Shown: piece after piece, positions 30,723-41,873 of the stretch
How the letters are laid out: each line of letters begins with the position of its first letter
Numbering within the stretch: the first letter of the stretch is position 1
DNA from: Ehretia macrophylla
Lineage: Eukaryota; Streptophyta; Magnoliopsida; Boraginales; Ehretiaceae
DNA length: 64,000 nucleotides
Direction of reading: 5' to 3'
Assembly (NCBI GenBank): GCA_037974665.1
Contig: CM075767.1
Span: forward strand, 25,693,498 to 25,757,497
Made by a program: the position numbers and the translations under genes
The notes under the pieces: generated by a model
What the model was told of the DNA's origin: nothing
What the model saw: the letters and a program-made list of their open reading frames with translations, nothing else
The model's database searches: none

Positions 30723-33180
30723 TTAGTGTTGCAAGGTGTTCAGTAATAGTAAATTGTTCAAATTATTTTATCTTGGATGGTTAATTATTATTGAATTATT
30801 TTTGAAATGTCTATGGTGAATTATTTAAATTGTTATATTTTTAATAATTTATTATTATTAAACCTTTCATATAACAACTATCGGAGATCCAACCGGTGGA
30901 GCAAGCAAAGTCAAAATGGTGTTGCTTGCACGATGTTCGAATGTTATCATACCAACTGTTATCATCTGAGCTAACCTCAAATGTGTGGTCTGTGAAGTTT
31001 GGTTTCACAATGAGAAAAATAAAAGATAAAAAATAAACAGTTTGGTTTCGCAGAAAAGTACTGTGGTCTATTTTACAGAAGGAAATAGAAGGATGGGGTT
31101 GGTGGTTTGAAACCCACGTCATAATTGAATAAGGGAAAATAAATTAAATAAAAGTTGTCATTTATTTATTATTCTAGTGAAATTCATTTCCATTAATATC
31201 AACTTTTTTTTTTTTGACTAACTGGAAAAAACATCTATACTTAATTAGCCCACGTAACATTGGTCTGATTACCTACTATTTATTGACATCAGATGAGATA
31301 CACCGACGTTTGTTGATTTAATAATTGAATGTGAATCAAAATTTTCGAGATATAACGGACTGACCTAAAACATGTATTAGATAAATAAAATATATCCTCA
31401 ATAATAATAATAAAAAAATTAAAATTAAAATTATATGGTTATTCTAACTCTTCAGTTAGCAGAGCACTGAGGCAACCTCTTGGATCTCCATTAGTATCAA
31501 CTTGTTTGTTGATTGCGACTTCATAAGAATTTATAGCTGTATATCTAACGCGGCTGGCAGCACAACGGGTATGACTCTTAAAGGCGTCGACATCAATCTT
31601 GAGAGCACATGGGCTGGGCCTGTTGTTTGGGGGTTGTGTAGGATTTGAATCCCTTATAGAGTATAAATGATAATGTTATAAAAGAGGTTTAATGATAACA
31701 AATTAATAATACAATCATAAAAACAAAAAAAGAGAAGAAAAAAATTGATAATGTAGTTATAATTTGAATAATTCAATATTATTGTATCTCTTTTACGATT
31801 TTATAATGTTATAAAGTAATGAGAAAATTTAATAAAAGTAATTTAAGTTAGTTCACTATTATTAAATTTTTAAAAAACCTTCATTCCAACTTCGCTAAAC
31901 ATCCAAGTTGGAGAGAGACATCTGAGTTAGAGAGATGTAAATCTCACATATGTATAAAACCCCATACTATGTGTATGCTTGATGTTCGGCAAAGTCGAAT
32001 TAAAGAACTTTTAAATTTCGTTCATAATTTTATAGACCATCAGAGGCGTAGGGTTATCGCACCAAGGAGTCTTAATTACTGTGTTAGTCAACCACACACA
32101 TGCCTAATTTCTATGCTGGGCTCCACCCAGATATGAATCTTACCAAATTTCATATGTATTGCTGTTTTTGACTGCTGCGCTCCCCAACAAAAAGATGAAG
32201 GATATCTCAAAGGGTGTTTCACCATTTCAATTTCAATTTCAATTTCAAATATCAGTTATATGCCTTAGCCATTTATCTGAAACTTTTTGAAGTTCTTTGG
32301 GTTGTTCTTTGATGTTTTATTTGTATATGATCGATTTTGTAAATCACCGTTTCTCTAGAAAATTGAGGAATAATCATTTTAAGCTAATTAAGTTCTGTTA
32401 GGTCTAATTGTGAAATTTTAATTGTTGAGCTTTTAATAGTTGAGTTTTGGTTAGAAGTATTATCGAACAAAAGTTGTTGATTATTTGACCTTGTCATATT
32501 GGAGTAATGGTAAAACATGTGGAGAGATGTTTTTGAGAAATTTTGAAGGCTATATTGGCCTTTAAACAATATGGAGAATTATTTTTGAGAACAAAAACTT
32601 TCTGTTTAATTTAAAAACAACTTTGTGAAAGGCTTTTTGGACTACTGGCTATTTGATCTTGTGGTATGATTCTCGCTTCAAATGCGATAGATTTCGAGAT
32701 CAATTATTGTGTGAAACATCTAAGTAATGTAAATTGACTTGGGCCTCCCTTGAATAAAAAATAATTTTCAAAAAATTCTAATTTAGTGCTTTTTATTTTT
32801 ATTTTTTTAACTTTTTTCTTCGTTTCGATTTTTACCTAAAAGTTTTTTAAAAAATTGATCAAACATGTTAAGTACAACTTTTAAATTAACTGTAAATACT
32901 TTTAAGTGTTTAAAAACTAAGTTAAACAAATCTTTAGATTAGAATGAGATTTTTTTTTTTTGGTTTAATGGGGTTTTTTTTGTTTGTTTTTTGTTTTTTT
33001 GTAATGTTTGATGGGGTTCAAAAGAGAACGTTTGTTTCACCTTATGGAGTTTTGCTTTTTTTGTTTTGTAAAATAATTTTTAAAAATAGTTTTTAAGAAC
33101 AAAAAAATAGAAAATTTGTTTGAGTAAAATTCTTTTCTTAATAAGTTTTTAAGCTTAAGCTACCCTTAAAATTATATGAA
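30723..33180. other. AT-rich intergenic DNA
   Basis: No gene is recognised. A (tttcaa)n run occurs at about 32226-32249, and poly-T tracts at 31202-31217 and 32948-32960. Confidence 0.45.
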
Positions 33181-33830
33181 CAATTTTTTTTATCAAACTC
33201 CAAATTCTTTTATTAAATTAATTAATAAAATTTTAATTTATTATTTAATAAAATTTTAATTTATTACTTAATAATTTTTTTTTTAAATAATTAACTTCAT
33301 TAATTAGAATTTTAAAATTTTAATTTATTATTTAAATAAATTAAAATTTTAAATTCTTTTAATTTATTATTTAAAATTTTAATTAATTAATTTTAATTAT
33401 TTATAAAATTAAATAATATTTAATTAATTTGGAATTAAAATTAGTTAATTTTTATTATTAACTCAAAATAATTAATTATCAATTAAATTGAAATTATGAT
33501 TAGTTAACTTTTAATTATTAAATTAATTATCAAATTAATGTTTTTAAATTAATTAATAATTTTATTGAAATTAAAATTATTTAATTTTAATTATTAAATT
33601 AATATTTATTAATTATTTAATTAATATATATTTAAAATAAATATATAAATTAAACTAAAATTAGTTAATTTTTAATTATTAAATTATTTTAATTAATTAT
33701 TTAAATGAGTTAAATTTAATTAATTATTTTTAAATTAATATTTTAATTTTTAATTAATTATCAATTAAATTAAAATTAAAATTATTTAATTTTTAATTAT
33801 TAAATTATTTATTTATAACTAATTTAAAAT
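33181..33830. repeat. extreme AT-only low-complexity block
   Basis: About 650 bp made almost entirely of A and T, with rearranged ttaattaat, attatttaa and aaattaaaa words and many short palindromes. It has no coding sense. Such DNA resembles matrix-attachment or microsatellite expansion sequence; role unknown. Confidence 0.7.
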
Positions 33831-34659
33831 GTGTTTAGGAGTCGGAAGAAATGAATTATAGGAGGTTGGAGAGGTACAGGAAGAGAACGAAAACACATGA
33901 AAACATAAAAAAAAAGGTTTTGATTTTCTTGTTTTTTAAGACACATTTGTCAAAATAGATTTAAAAAACAATTACTAACAACGACTCTGCTAGATAAGTT
34001 TTTTTGTTTTTTTGTTTTCAAAAATTAAAAAACTGTTTTCAAAACAGTTTCTAAACAGGACCTTATGCTTCCTTTTTATTTTTATTTTTTTGGTCATAAA
34101 CACTTTTATGCTTCATGGGAATGGAAATGGTCATTTCATTCAACAATTAAGCTTACCAATGCCTCTTAACCACATAATATATTTCTTTGTAGTTCTAAAT
34201 ATTATCTATCACCTATCGGTTTTTTAAGGTACTGTAATTACTCATTGCCAATATTTTTTAAAAAAACGAGGTGTAATTACTCAATGGAGGTCAGCTGAAA
34301 TCCTCGCATTAGGAAGTAACTCAAAGCCGAGTTTTTTTTTTTCCTTTCTTTTTTGACCCTCCATCCCTAAGATTCGAATCGTGATCACTCACAAGTCAAT
34401 GAATAACCTACTACTAGTATATTCTAAAGTCTTAACTCAAAGCTCTCAAACTCAAACCTGAGTTTATTTTTAATTTTTTATATTTTTTTATATTATTTTT
34501 GCTCAATTAGCAAAGAAAAATTTCATTACAATAATCTTAAATACAAAAGAGTATATATGCTCCCCGGTAAAAAAAAATTTACAAGGGAAGAACTTACAAA
34601 AGAATGTACTCATTTATATTCCAAACTTTAGAAATACGAATTTTTGTATCCGTACGTCT
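33831..34659. other. AT-rich intergenic DNA
   Basis: No gene or terminal repeat recognised. Confidence 0.45.
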
Positions 34660-35165
34660 AAACTTTGTTTTGCTGTAAAAACTAGCGCAAATATCGGCTT
34701 TAATTATGTTAAGAATTTGGTCTTCTTTCCTGGCGGCGGCATTGTAAATCCTCTGGTTTCTTTCCTGCCAAATTTGGTAGATGAGAGCACAAAAGGCGAC
34801 TTTGATGATAGTAGCTTAAAAACTATTGTCCTTGCAAAAAAGAAGAACCTATTTGATACATGTATCCCACTTACAAATTCGAGTCGAGACTTGAGCTAAA
34901 TTTAACATACTCCACCAAATTCTTTTGAAAAACCCACATTCAAAGAATAAGTGTTCCTTAATTTCTATATAGAGGTTACACAGAAGGCAGTGAAGATCAA
35001 CTTGAAAGCCCCATAATAATTGTTTATGCTTGGTCGAAAGTTTATCCCTCGTAACAATCCAGCAACAGAAAGCATGTCTAGGGACTGCATGACTAGTCCA
35101 ACTGATCTCGGCATAAGGCCAACGTCAGACGGATTTCTCCTCATAATTAAAATGGGTGTTTTATT
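34660..35165 (-). pseudogene. LINE reverse-transcriptase C-terminal remnant (zf-RVT)
   Basis: Minus-strand translation across frames gives the zf-RVT signature of plant LINE-type ORFs: WTSHAVPRHAFCCW, then LSTKHKQLLWG, a CLLC pair, KEHLFFECGFFKRIWW, and later FCALIYQIWQERNQRIY. Several stops and frame changes interrupt it. Only this C-terminal piece remains; no RT catalytic motif or tail is seen nearby. Confidence 0.75.
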
Positions 35166-35494
35166 ACTTTCTGAGTCATTTACTCAAACCAAAACCGTAA
35201 ATGATTAGAAGTCCTAGAATTGGTGTGAGAGTTGTGGATATGAGCTATGTCCATCTATTGAGTAATCGGCATGGATTAAACGGAATGGATTCTAGGCTTG
35301 AACTCCACATGTTTATATACCTACTTTTATATATATACGAAAAAGTTTTATGAGTACCAAAACCTCACGCCTATTTTATTTTTTTGTAATTATTTTTAAA
35401 TATTATAGTGGTACGACAATAGTTATGTTTTATTGTCTTTGAGTATTACATATGTTGGGGCCAACATTCAATTTTTTATTTTTATTTTTATGTA

Positions 35495-36159
35495 TAGGGT
35501 TGGAGCCAGAAATCTAATGTTAGGAAAGTCAAAAAAATTTTTTTTGTACAATATTTTTTGAGTTAGTAGAAAATAGACTCAATTTTTATAATTTTTTTTA
35601 ATAGTTTTATTGAAAAAAATTTGGTTATAGTTTCATGTTTCGGTACTTTTAAAGATTTGGTAAGCAAAATAATCGTTTCGAGCATATTTTTGAATATCAA
35701 CAGATTTACATTTTAGATACATCATAAGAAAATATTATAATAATTATAAATTGCATATTTAACTATTTGTTCTTGTTCATAGTACAAATTAAATAGTCTA
35801 TGTATTCAATAAATATTGAATGATATGGCTTTATGTAACAGATAATAGTTCTGCCTTAATAGTTAGATATTAGTTATTAAATTAGATGTTACGAGTTCGA
35901 ACCTCATTAGAGGTCACATTCTTGTGATATATTAATTCATTTTCATTCATAACTAATGCAACTATGATGACCTGAACCTACATCATTAACATAATGCTAT
36001 TTGTTACTAACCACCAATCCAACTCTATGTTTTTGAAAACTTCTATAACTTTTTGGATATTTATTGGGGGACCAAATCTGATTTTTTAAAAACACTCCAT
36101 TAATTTTGTTTTTTTTTTTTGGAGTTTGGCCCCTCCCTCCATCCCTCCCTCCTGCCCTG
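35495..36159. mobile_element. non-autonomous hAT-type element with perfect 8-bp duplication
   Basis: 665 bp with left end tagggttggagccag and right end ...ctcctgccctg, degenerate forms of the ggcggagcc hAT class. Both flanks read tttatgta (35487-35494 and 36160-36167), a perfect 8-bp target duplication. The interior is AT-rich with no transposase frame. Confidence 0.75.
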
Positions 36160-36547
36160 TTTATGTAATTATAAATTTGAGGTATTTTATAATTACCTTT
36201 ATAGTGTTTGATGAAAGACCCTTATACGCACTAGTTAAAACGTTAATAAGTAGACGTCGTAACTTGTACATCAAAAGATGGTCAAAGCAAGGCACAAAAG
36301 AGACCTTAGCATTAGAAGGATCTTGATCTTATAAGATTAACGGAAAAATATATCAATTGATTTTTGACACTCCGTCTCACACAAATCTGAAAGAGGTTTG
36401 TGTCTAATTTGAATTCATTATCACTGTCAATATCAATTTAAATATTTTGAACTAATTATTTTAAGTTCAATGTATTAATTGGCTAAGATATAGTTGAACT
36501 TGAGTTCGTTACATGATTCATGTAATGGATCGCATGTAGTGATAAAC

Positions 36548-37110
36548 TATCACATTTTGAGCCTAAAATTCTAATTTTGCAGTCGAGACTGGTGTTGTAG
36601 GTATAAGAAAATAATTACTTGAACCCTCTTTTCTACTGGTCTAAAATGATTAACCCAAGTTATTCATTATACCCACAACACTCACTTATAAATCACATAA
36701 ACACACTATATCCCACCAATGTGAGATATTACATACAACCCCCGTTAAGAACCTAACGTCCTCGTCAGGGACACACACACTCAAGACCAACTAGGTGGTG
36801 AAAAATTATAGAGATGACTCCTATGAGTTCAAGAGTGACTCCCACCATCTTTTTGGTATAGCACTTTACCCTGCATAGCACTTATCTTTCACACCGGCTA
36901 GTGACCTGCTTTATGATACAATTTTGTCATGTCCTGATCCCAAAACTCTAAGCCTGCAGGCGAGATTGGTATTGTAGGCATAATAAAATAATTACTTGGG
37001 TCCTCTTTTTTATTGACTCAAAATGGTTAACCCAAATTATTCTTTATACCCATAATACCACTTATAAATCAACAAACGTACATTATATTTTAATGACGTG
37101 GGATATTACA
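36548..37110 (-). mobile_element. TRIM retrotransposon, minus strand
   Basis: Two direct repeats of about 186 bp (36548-36733 and 36925-37110) bracket 191 bp. Read on the minus strand they match the LTRs of the TRIM at 54885-55444. The degenerate primer site next to the right repeat reads tgtatcataaagcag on the minus strand (compare TGGTATCAGAGC). Flanks taaac (36543-36547) and taaat (37111-37115) are a 4-of-5 target duplication. It has no coding capacity, as usual for TRIMs, and is more decayed than the other copy. Confidence 0.8.
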
Positions 37111-38039
37111 TAAATGATCCGATTTGGTTAGTTTTTTTTTCCTTGTCAGAATTTGGTTAGTTTGGTTGAGTGCGTAGAATTACCTAGTGCCTTGTTTGTT
37201 CCAGTAATATGTTTTTATCCTCTGCGTTCAGCACCAATAAAAATTGCAAAAGGAGAAAATATATTTTGAATGAAGAGGGTCCAAAAATTACTAGTATACT
37301 CGTGTTTCAAGAAAAATGGATGGAAATACAAAATAAAGAATATTTACCTTGAAAAACCATCTCAAGGATAATAGTTTCTTCACATCTATTTTATTTTATC
37401 CATTTCATTTGAAATGGATTGAGCATTCATGAAAGAAAAAAATATCACAATAATTAGTATTCCTATCTCTGGGCAAAGATCGTATGAGTGTGTACACTAC
37501 AAGAATAATTAAACAATCAATAAAAAAGTCGGAGTTTCATCTTAAAAGACAACTAGTTCTTACTTTTTGTTGTAAATGATATGGGGTGATCAATCTGCTA
37601 TGGGCAAAACGGACATTTAATAAATGAAGGGATTAATGAAAAGCTGAAAAAACAAGTGATGGATCCCGTGGGGAAAAACGTTTCCTCTGGTGGACATGCC
37701 AATCCAAGGTAAAGTGCTCCCCAAGGTAAAATAATATCCCGAGATAAAATGCTCTCGGAGCCAGCAAGCCTCGTAAGAAATGGACAGGTAGCTATGAGAC
37801 CAGATAAGTATATATATACAAGTCATTATATTCATAAGGAGGTAATTGTTATGTTATACACTTATTTTAAATTAACTTATTAAATTCTGATCTTAATACT
37901 GACTTGAGCGTCAAAACTATCTTTTAGGATAAATCTCACGTCTCACACTTTTTTTTATTTTATAGGTTTAAATATCGGGAGCACAAATCGGATGTTTTTA
38001 TAGCTTAACAGTACATACATATTATGATATTTGATATCT
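37111..38039. other. AT-rich intergenic DNA
   Basis: No gene is recognised. The region ends with the left target duplication (38030-38039) of the next element. Confidence 0.45.
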
Positions 38040-38496
38040 GGGAAAATTTCACATTTAGTCCCTATTGTTTACAAAATTTTTTTAGTTTAGTCCCTATTTT
38101 TTTAAAAATGTCTCAATTTAGTCCTTATTATTTTCTTGAAAGTTTTAATTTTCTCCCTATTGTTTAAAGTTTATCAATTTCGTCCTTATTGTTTTCCAAA
38201 AAATTTCAATTTCGTCTTTATTATTTTCAAAAAGTTTCAAATTCGTCCCTATTGTTTCTCAAAAAAATTTAATTTAGTCATTAAATAATAGAGACGAATT
38301 TAAAACTTTAAGAAAACAATAGAGACGAAATTAAAATATTTTAAAAATAATAGGGACTAAATTGAGACATTTTAAATAATAGGGACAAAATTAAAATTTT
38401 TGGTGAAATAATAAGGACTAAACTAAGACATTTTAAATAATAAAAACTAAATTAAGATATTTTATCAACAATAGGAACTAAATGTGGAATTTTCTC
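38040..38496. mobile_element. Mutator-type foldback MITE with internal repeats
   Basis: 457 bp that is almost one large hairpin: left end gggaaaatttcacattta, right end (reverse complement) gagaaaattccacattta. Perfect 10-bp flanks tttgatatct (38030-38039 and 38497-38506) indicate a 9-10 bp target duplication, as made by Mutator-like transposases. Each arm is built from about six units of the form aatttagtccctattattt. No coding sequence. Confidence 0.82.
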
Positions 38497-39654
38497 TTTG
38501 ATATCTAATCTATTGCATGCATGTTTAATAGTTTACACTATTTAATAGGTCTAGTCTGAGTCTTCCACCTTGCAAGTTTTTGAGCTTTAACGTGGCTAAC
38601 TGGAACTTAAGGATCCAGTACTCCAGCAAGTGATGCGAAACTTGAAGATCTGCTTCAACACTTCAAAATCAATGATGAAAGAAAAAAATTATACTCTACA
38701 ACCATTATAACATGACGTGGTACAACGAGTTTTCATGTTAATGTGTTCGTTTTTTTTTTTTTTTTTGTCCAAAAACAAATCATTTATTATATATAATACA
38801 AAAATTACATAGTTAATAAGGTTATACAAGTCCACATTAGTCAATCCCAACAAGATCAGAGTTTGATAAGAGGACCGATACAAGGGGTTGGCACACAAGC
38901 ATGACCCTTGCATGTTGTGCATCACATCACTATGCAGCAACTCTAATACGTGTCATCAAATACTTTCTCTTGCATGATGTGCATGTTACTATGCAGTGGT
39001 TTCCGTGCATGTCCTGATGAGATACTCTCTTAAAAATTGGCTGTTCCAAAATTAGATATCCCACTTGACAAAAAAAAAAACCAGATATCCCTCCACTCCA
39101 AATTAAAATGTTATGCTCCAAATAATTATAGATTACTGCTCAATGCTCAAGACGCAGTTGAAGGTTGACCAAGTACCATTTGCATATGGGATCTTTTAAT
39201 GTCACTTCTCATACCACTCTAACACTTTGTAAAGATGTTGTTTGTCCTCACCTTCATACAAAAAAGACTCTAAAATGATCAACCTTAGTGACATTGACTG
39301 CCCCATATATCCCCATTATCTTCCTTGTTGAGAATATACACGGTAGAAACCCTACCTCAATGGAACACTATTTGAGAAAGAAGAACCATAGTTTGGGCTC
39401 CGTGTTATTGACTAGAAAAAGATTGTAGTCAGTTTCGTAATAATCTAGTGATGTTACTTGTTCAATCCAAACTAATAATTATAAGGAATCCCTCAAATAT
39501 GATGTAAAACGAATTTTGTTCTATTTTAGTTATAAGAGATTTTTCTATGAAAATTCCAACTTGGAATTTGAAGAGGGAGGAGAAGAAAGAGGCCTTCGCC
39601 CGAATCAAATAAAGGAAATATTCCTGAACACTCGTTCTACTTTTGGATTACTAT
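38497..39654. other. intergenic DNA with a possible retroposon tail
   Basis: A T-run at 38747-38766, followed by sequence that on the minus strand reads like a retroposed transcript end (38767-38940), suggests a LINE or retrocopy 3' end in reverse. A 'cttgcatg.tgtgcat...actatgcag' word occurs twice (about 38908 and 38970). No gene. Confidence 0.4.
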
Positions 39655-40153
39655 ATGCTTGATAGACATTATACTAAACAAAGATTGGTCTCTTGGGGAA
39701 TTAATGCGGATAACAATTGCTTGTTTTACTATGGACATGCTGAAACTAGAAATTATTTATTTTTTGAATGCGAGTTCAGTAAAAGAATTTAGAAGAAATG
39801 TTTCAAATGCTCAAGGATTGATCAAAGATTGTTTAAATAGAATGATATCATTGAATGTGCTACCAGACACATTAATAGCTCATCATTTCAAATGTTTGTC
39901 TTTAAACTCCAGCTTGGCGCTGCTACCTACATCATTTAGAGTGAAAGAAACGATAGATTATTTAATAATTGTGCAGCAACAAAGGAACAAGTTTTTGTAA
40001 AAATTAAGGATACTATTAAATATAGAGTTAATTATTTGTGGTAGGAATTTTTGTAATATATTAATGGACTCAATAGAGGACCATGTAATATCTTAATGGG
40101 CAGTCATATTTTTTGAGCCTTTAAAGCACTTTACTTATTCTAAAAAAAAAAAA
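39655..40153 (+). pseudogene. LINE 3' remnant with zf-RVT motif and poly(A) tail
   Basis: Frame translation gives RLVSWGINADNNCLFCYGH then NYLFFECEFSKRI, the zf-RVT zinc-binding motif at the end of plant LINE pol, followed by a SERNDRLFNN region with stops. An A-run at 40142-40153 is the probable 3' tail. This fragment and the one at 34660 are different copies in opposite orientation. Confidence 0.75.
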
Positions 40154-40670
40154 GAATTAAAAAGGAGGATTTATTCAATAAAGTCCACTGTAGCTTAAAA
40201 GCATGTCCAATAAATAGTAATACACCATTAACGGTAAGTATACTACTCTATTAGAAAAGAGATGAAAAATGGTGGATCACACCATTCAAAGACAAATGTA
40301 CAGAAGTAATAAAAACATCAAACGTTGAGTTTGAGTAACTTTTGGCAATGGAAGTCGTGTTTGGTATCATTCAAATCCCTTGGTGGTCTTTCAAACTCTT
40401 TTGCTAAAGGGATGGGGTCACATTGAAAGCTTTCTTTTTATTTTTAGATTAATTTTTGTGTTTTGATTATAATTTCAAAGAGAAAAAAGTTAGAACAGAT
40501 ACTCCTTGCGGTCAATTAGATGGACTGTGGAAATTTTCTTTTATTTTTTATTCAAAAGAGGTTTAAAGTGTACAATACATATTAAAGAATGTTATCTATA
40601 AGAATTGATCTCATAATCCCATACACTACAACAAGTAACATACCAAACCACCCAAGGATCTTGGTCTCCA

Positions 40671-40850
40671 CAGTGGCGGACTGACTTTGGCTTGCACATC
40701 CTCAACTTGGAAAAATGAATTTTTTTCCTTTTTTTTGGTGTTTTTATAAAAAAATATTATATTGGATATTTTTGCTATATGAGTGTACACCCTGACCACT
40801 TTCACTACACGAGTACACACCCTGAGTTTAGGTGTCTAGGTCCGTTACTG
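40671..40850. mobile_element. hAT-type MITE (180 bp)
   Basis: Begins cagtggcggact and ends aggtccgttactg, near-perfect inverted ends. Flanks ggtctcca (40663-40670) and agtctcca (40851-40858) match at 7 of 8 bases. It interrupts the LINE RNase H remnant: removing it and one duplication copy rejoins a Trp-Ser-Pro-Pro coding stretch. Confidence 0.82.
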
Positions 40851-40988
40851 AGTCTCCACCAAGTGAGGGATGGATTACTCTCAATTGTGATGCTTCATTT
40901 GTTGAGGAGGATCAAAAGCCGGTCTTGCAATTTTAGCTCGAAATCACAGAGGTCAGATTACTGTAGCTAGTACATGGACTGAACCTAG

Positions 40989-41461
40989 GCTCCATTTGTT
41001 TGCCGTAAAATAATTTGTTTGTGAAAAATATTTTTCTCTGAAAATATTTTTATGGGCTCCATTTGTTTGCCGTAAAATAACTTGTTGAGGAAAAATGTTT
41101 TCCTTAAAAATAGAATACTGGAAAATATTATATGGTATTTATATGTACAATGAAAAATATTTTTTGACATTAGATTTTATAAAAAAAAATATACACATAA
41201 TATATATGTTAACCGTAAGGGTTGGATGAGGGTTAGGGTTGGGAGGTAGAGGGTGAGGGGGTGGGGGGTGGGGGGTAGGGGGTAGGGGTGGATGAGTTTC
41301 GAAAAATATTTTCTTCTCTCAAAGGATATGAAATTTTTTTTTCAAACTTTGTACTAGCTGTAATATTTAACTGAAAAATATTTTTCAGTTAACCAAAAAA
41401 TTGAGCAAAAGTAGCTACTATTTTTGATTGGAAAATATTTATTTTACGGCAAACAAACGGA
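40989..41461. mobile_element. MITE with 3-bp duplication, G-rich interior
   Basis: Left end gctccatttgtttgccgt and right end (reverse complement) tccgtttgtttgccgt are inverted. tag flanks both ends (40986-40988 and 41462-41464), and removing the element plus one tag restores the LINE frame exactly. The left terminus is repeated internally at about 41056. The interior contains a G-rich block (41209-41290). The superfamily is unclear; a 3-bp duplication fits PIF/Harbinger or CACTA. Confidence 0.68.
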
Positions 41462-41873
41462 TAGTCTCTTCTCTCTTCAAGCAGAAGCCTTAGCATTCCA
41501 AGGAGCTTGTAAGCTGATGAAGCAACACAACTATCCAAAAGTTTGCATACAGTCGGATGCTGCTGAAGTTATCTATGTAGCAACAGAAGCTTCTCCCGTC
41601 AACTGGGAGATCGATCATATCATAGCTTATATGCTAAAACATCCTTACCTACATCTACTGTTACTAGCTTTATGCATATCTGTAGGAATGCTAATTGTGC
41701 TGCAGATTGGCTTCCTAAGAAAACTAGATGCCAGGAAATTCATTCGGACTGGCTAAACAATATCCCAATTGATCTTTTGATGCTTTTGTCTTTGGATATC
41801 CCTTCTGAAAGGATAGGCTAATGTAACCACTGATTTTCTTTATGAAATATTTTACTGATAAAAAAAAAAAAAG

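Larger units (their letters stand above)
40630..41873 (+). pseudogene. LINE RNase H-like 3' remnant carrying two MITEs
   Basis: Outside the two inserted MITEs, translation reads GWITLNCDASFVEED, then ARNHRGQITVASTWTEP before the second MITE, and SLFSLQAEALAFQGACKL then VCIQSDAAEV after it. This is the RNase H-like domain (RVT_3 type) at the C-terminus of plant LINE pol. A 1-nt frameshift lies near 40920 and the C-terminal part is degraded. The sequence ends ...tttactgat plus an A-run at 41861-41873, the likely poly(A) tail. The 5' limit is approximate. Confidence 0.75.

Noticed and set aside
35895..35925. tRNA or SINE B-box (gagttcgaacctc)
   Set aside because: No matching A-box or cloverleaf, and it lies inside the hAT-type element 35495-36159.
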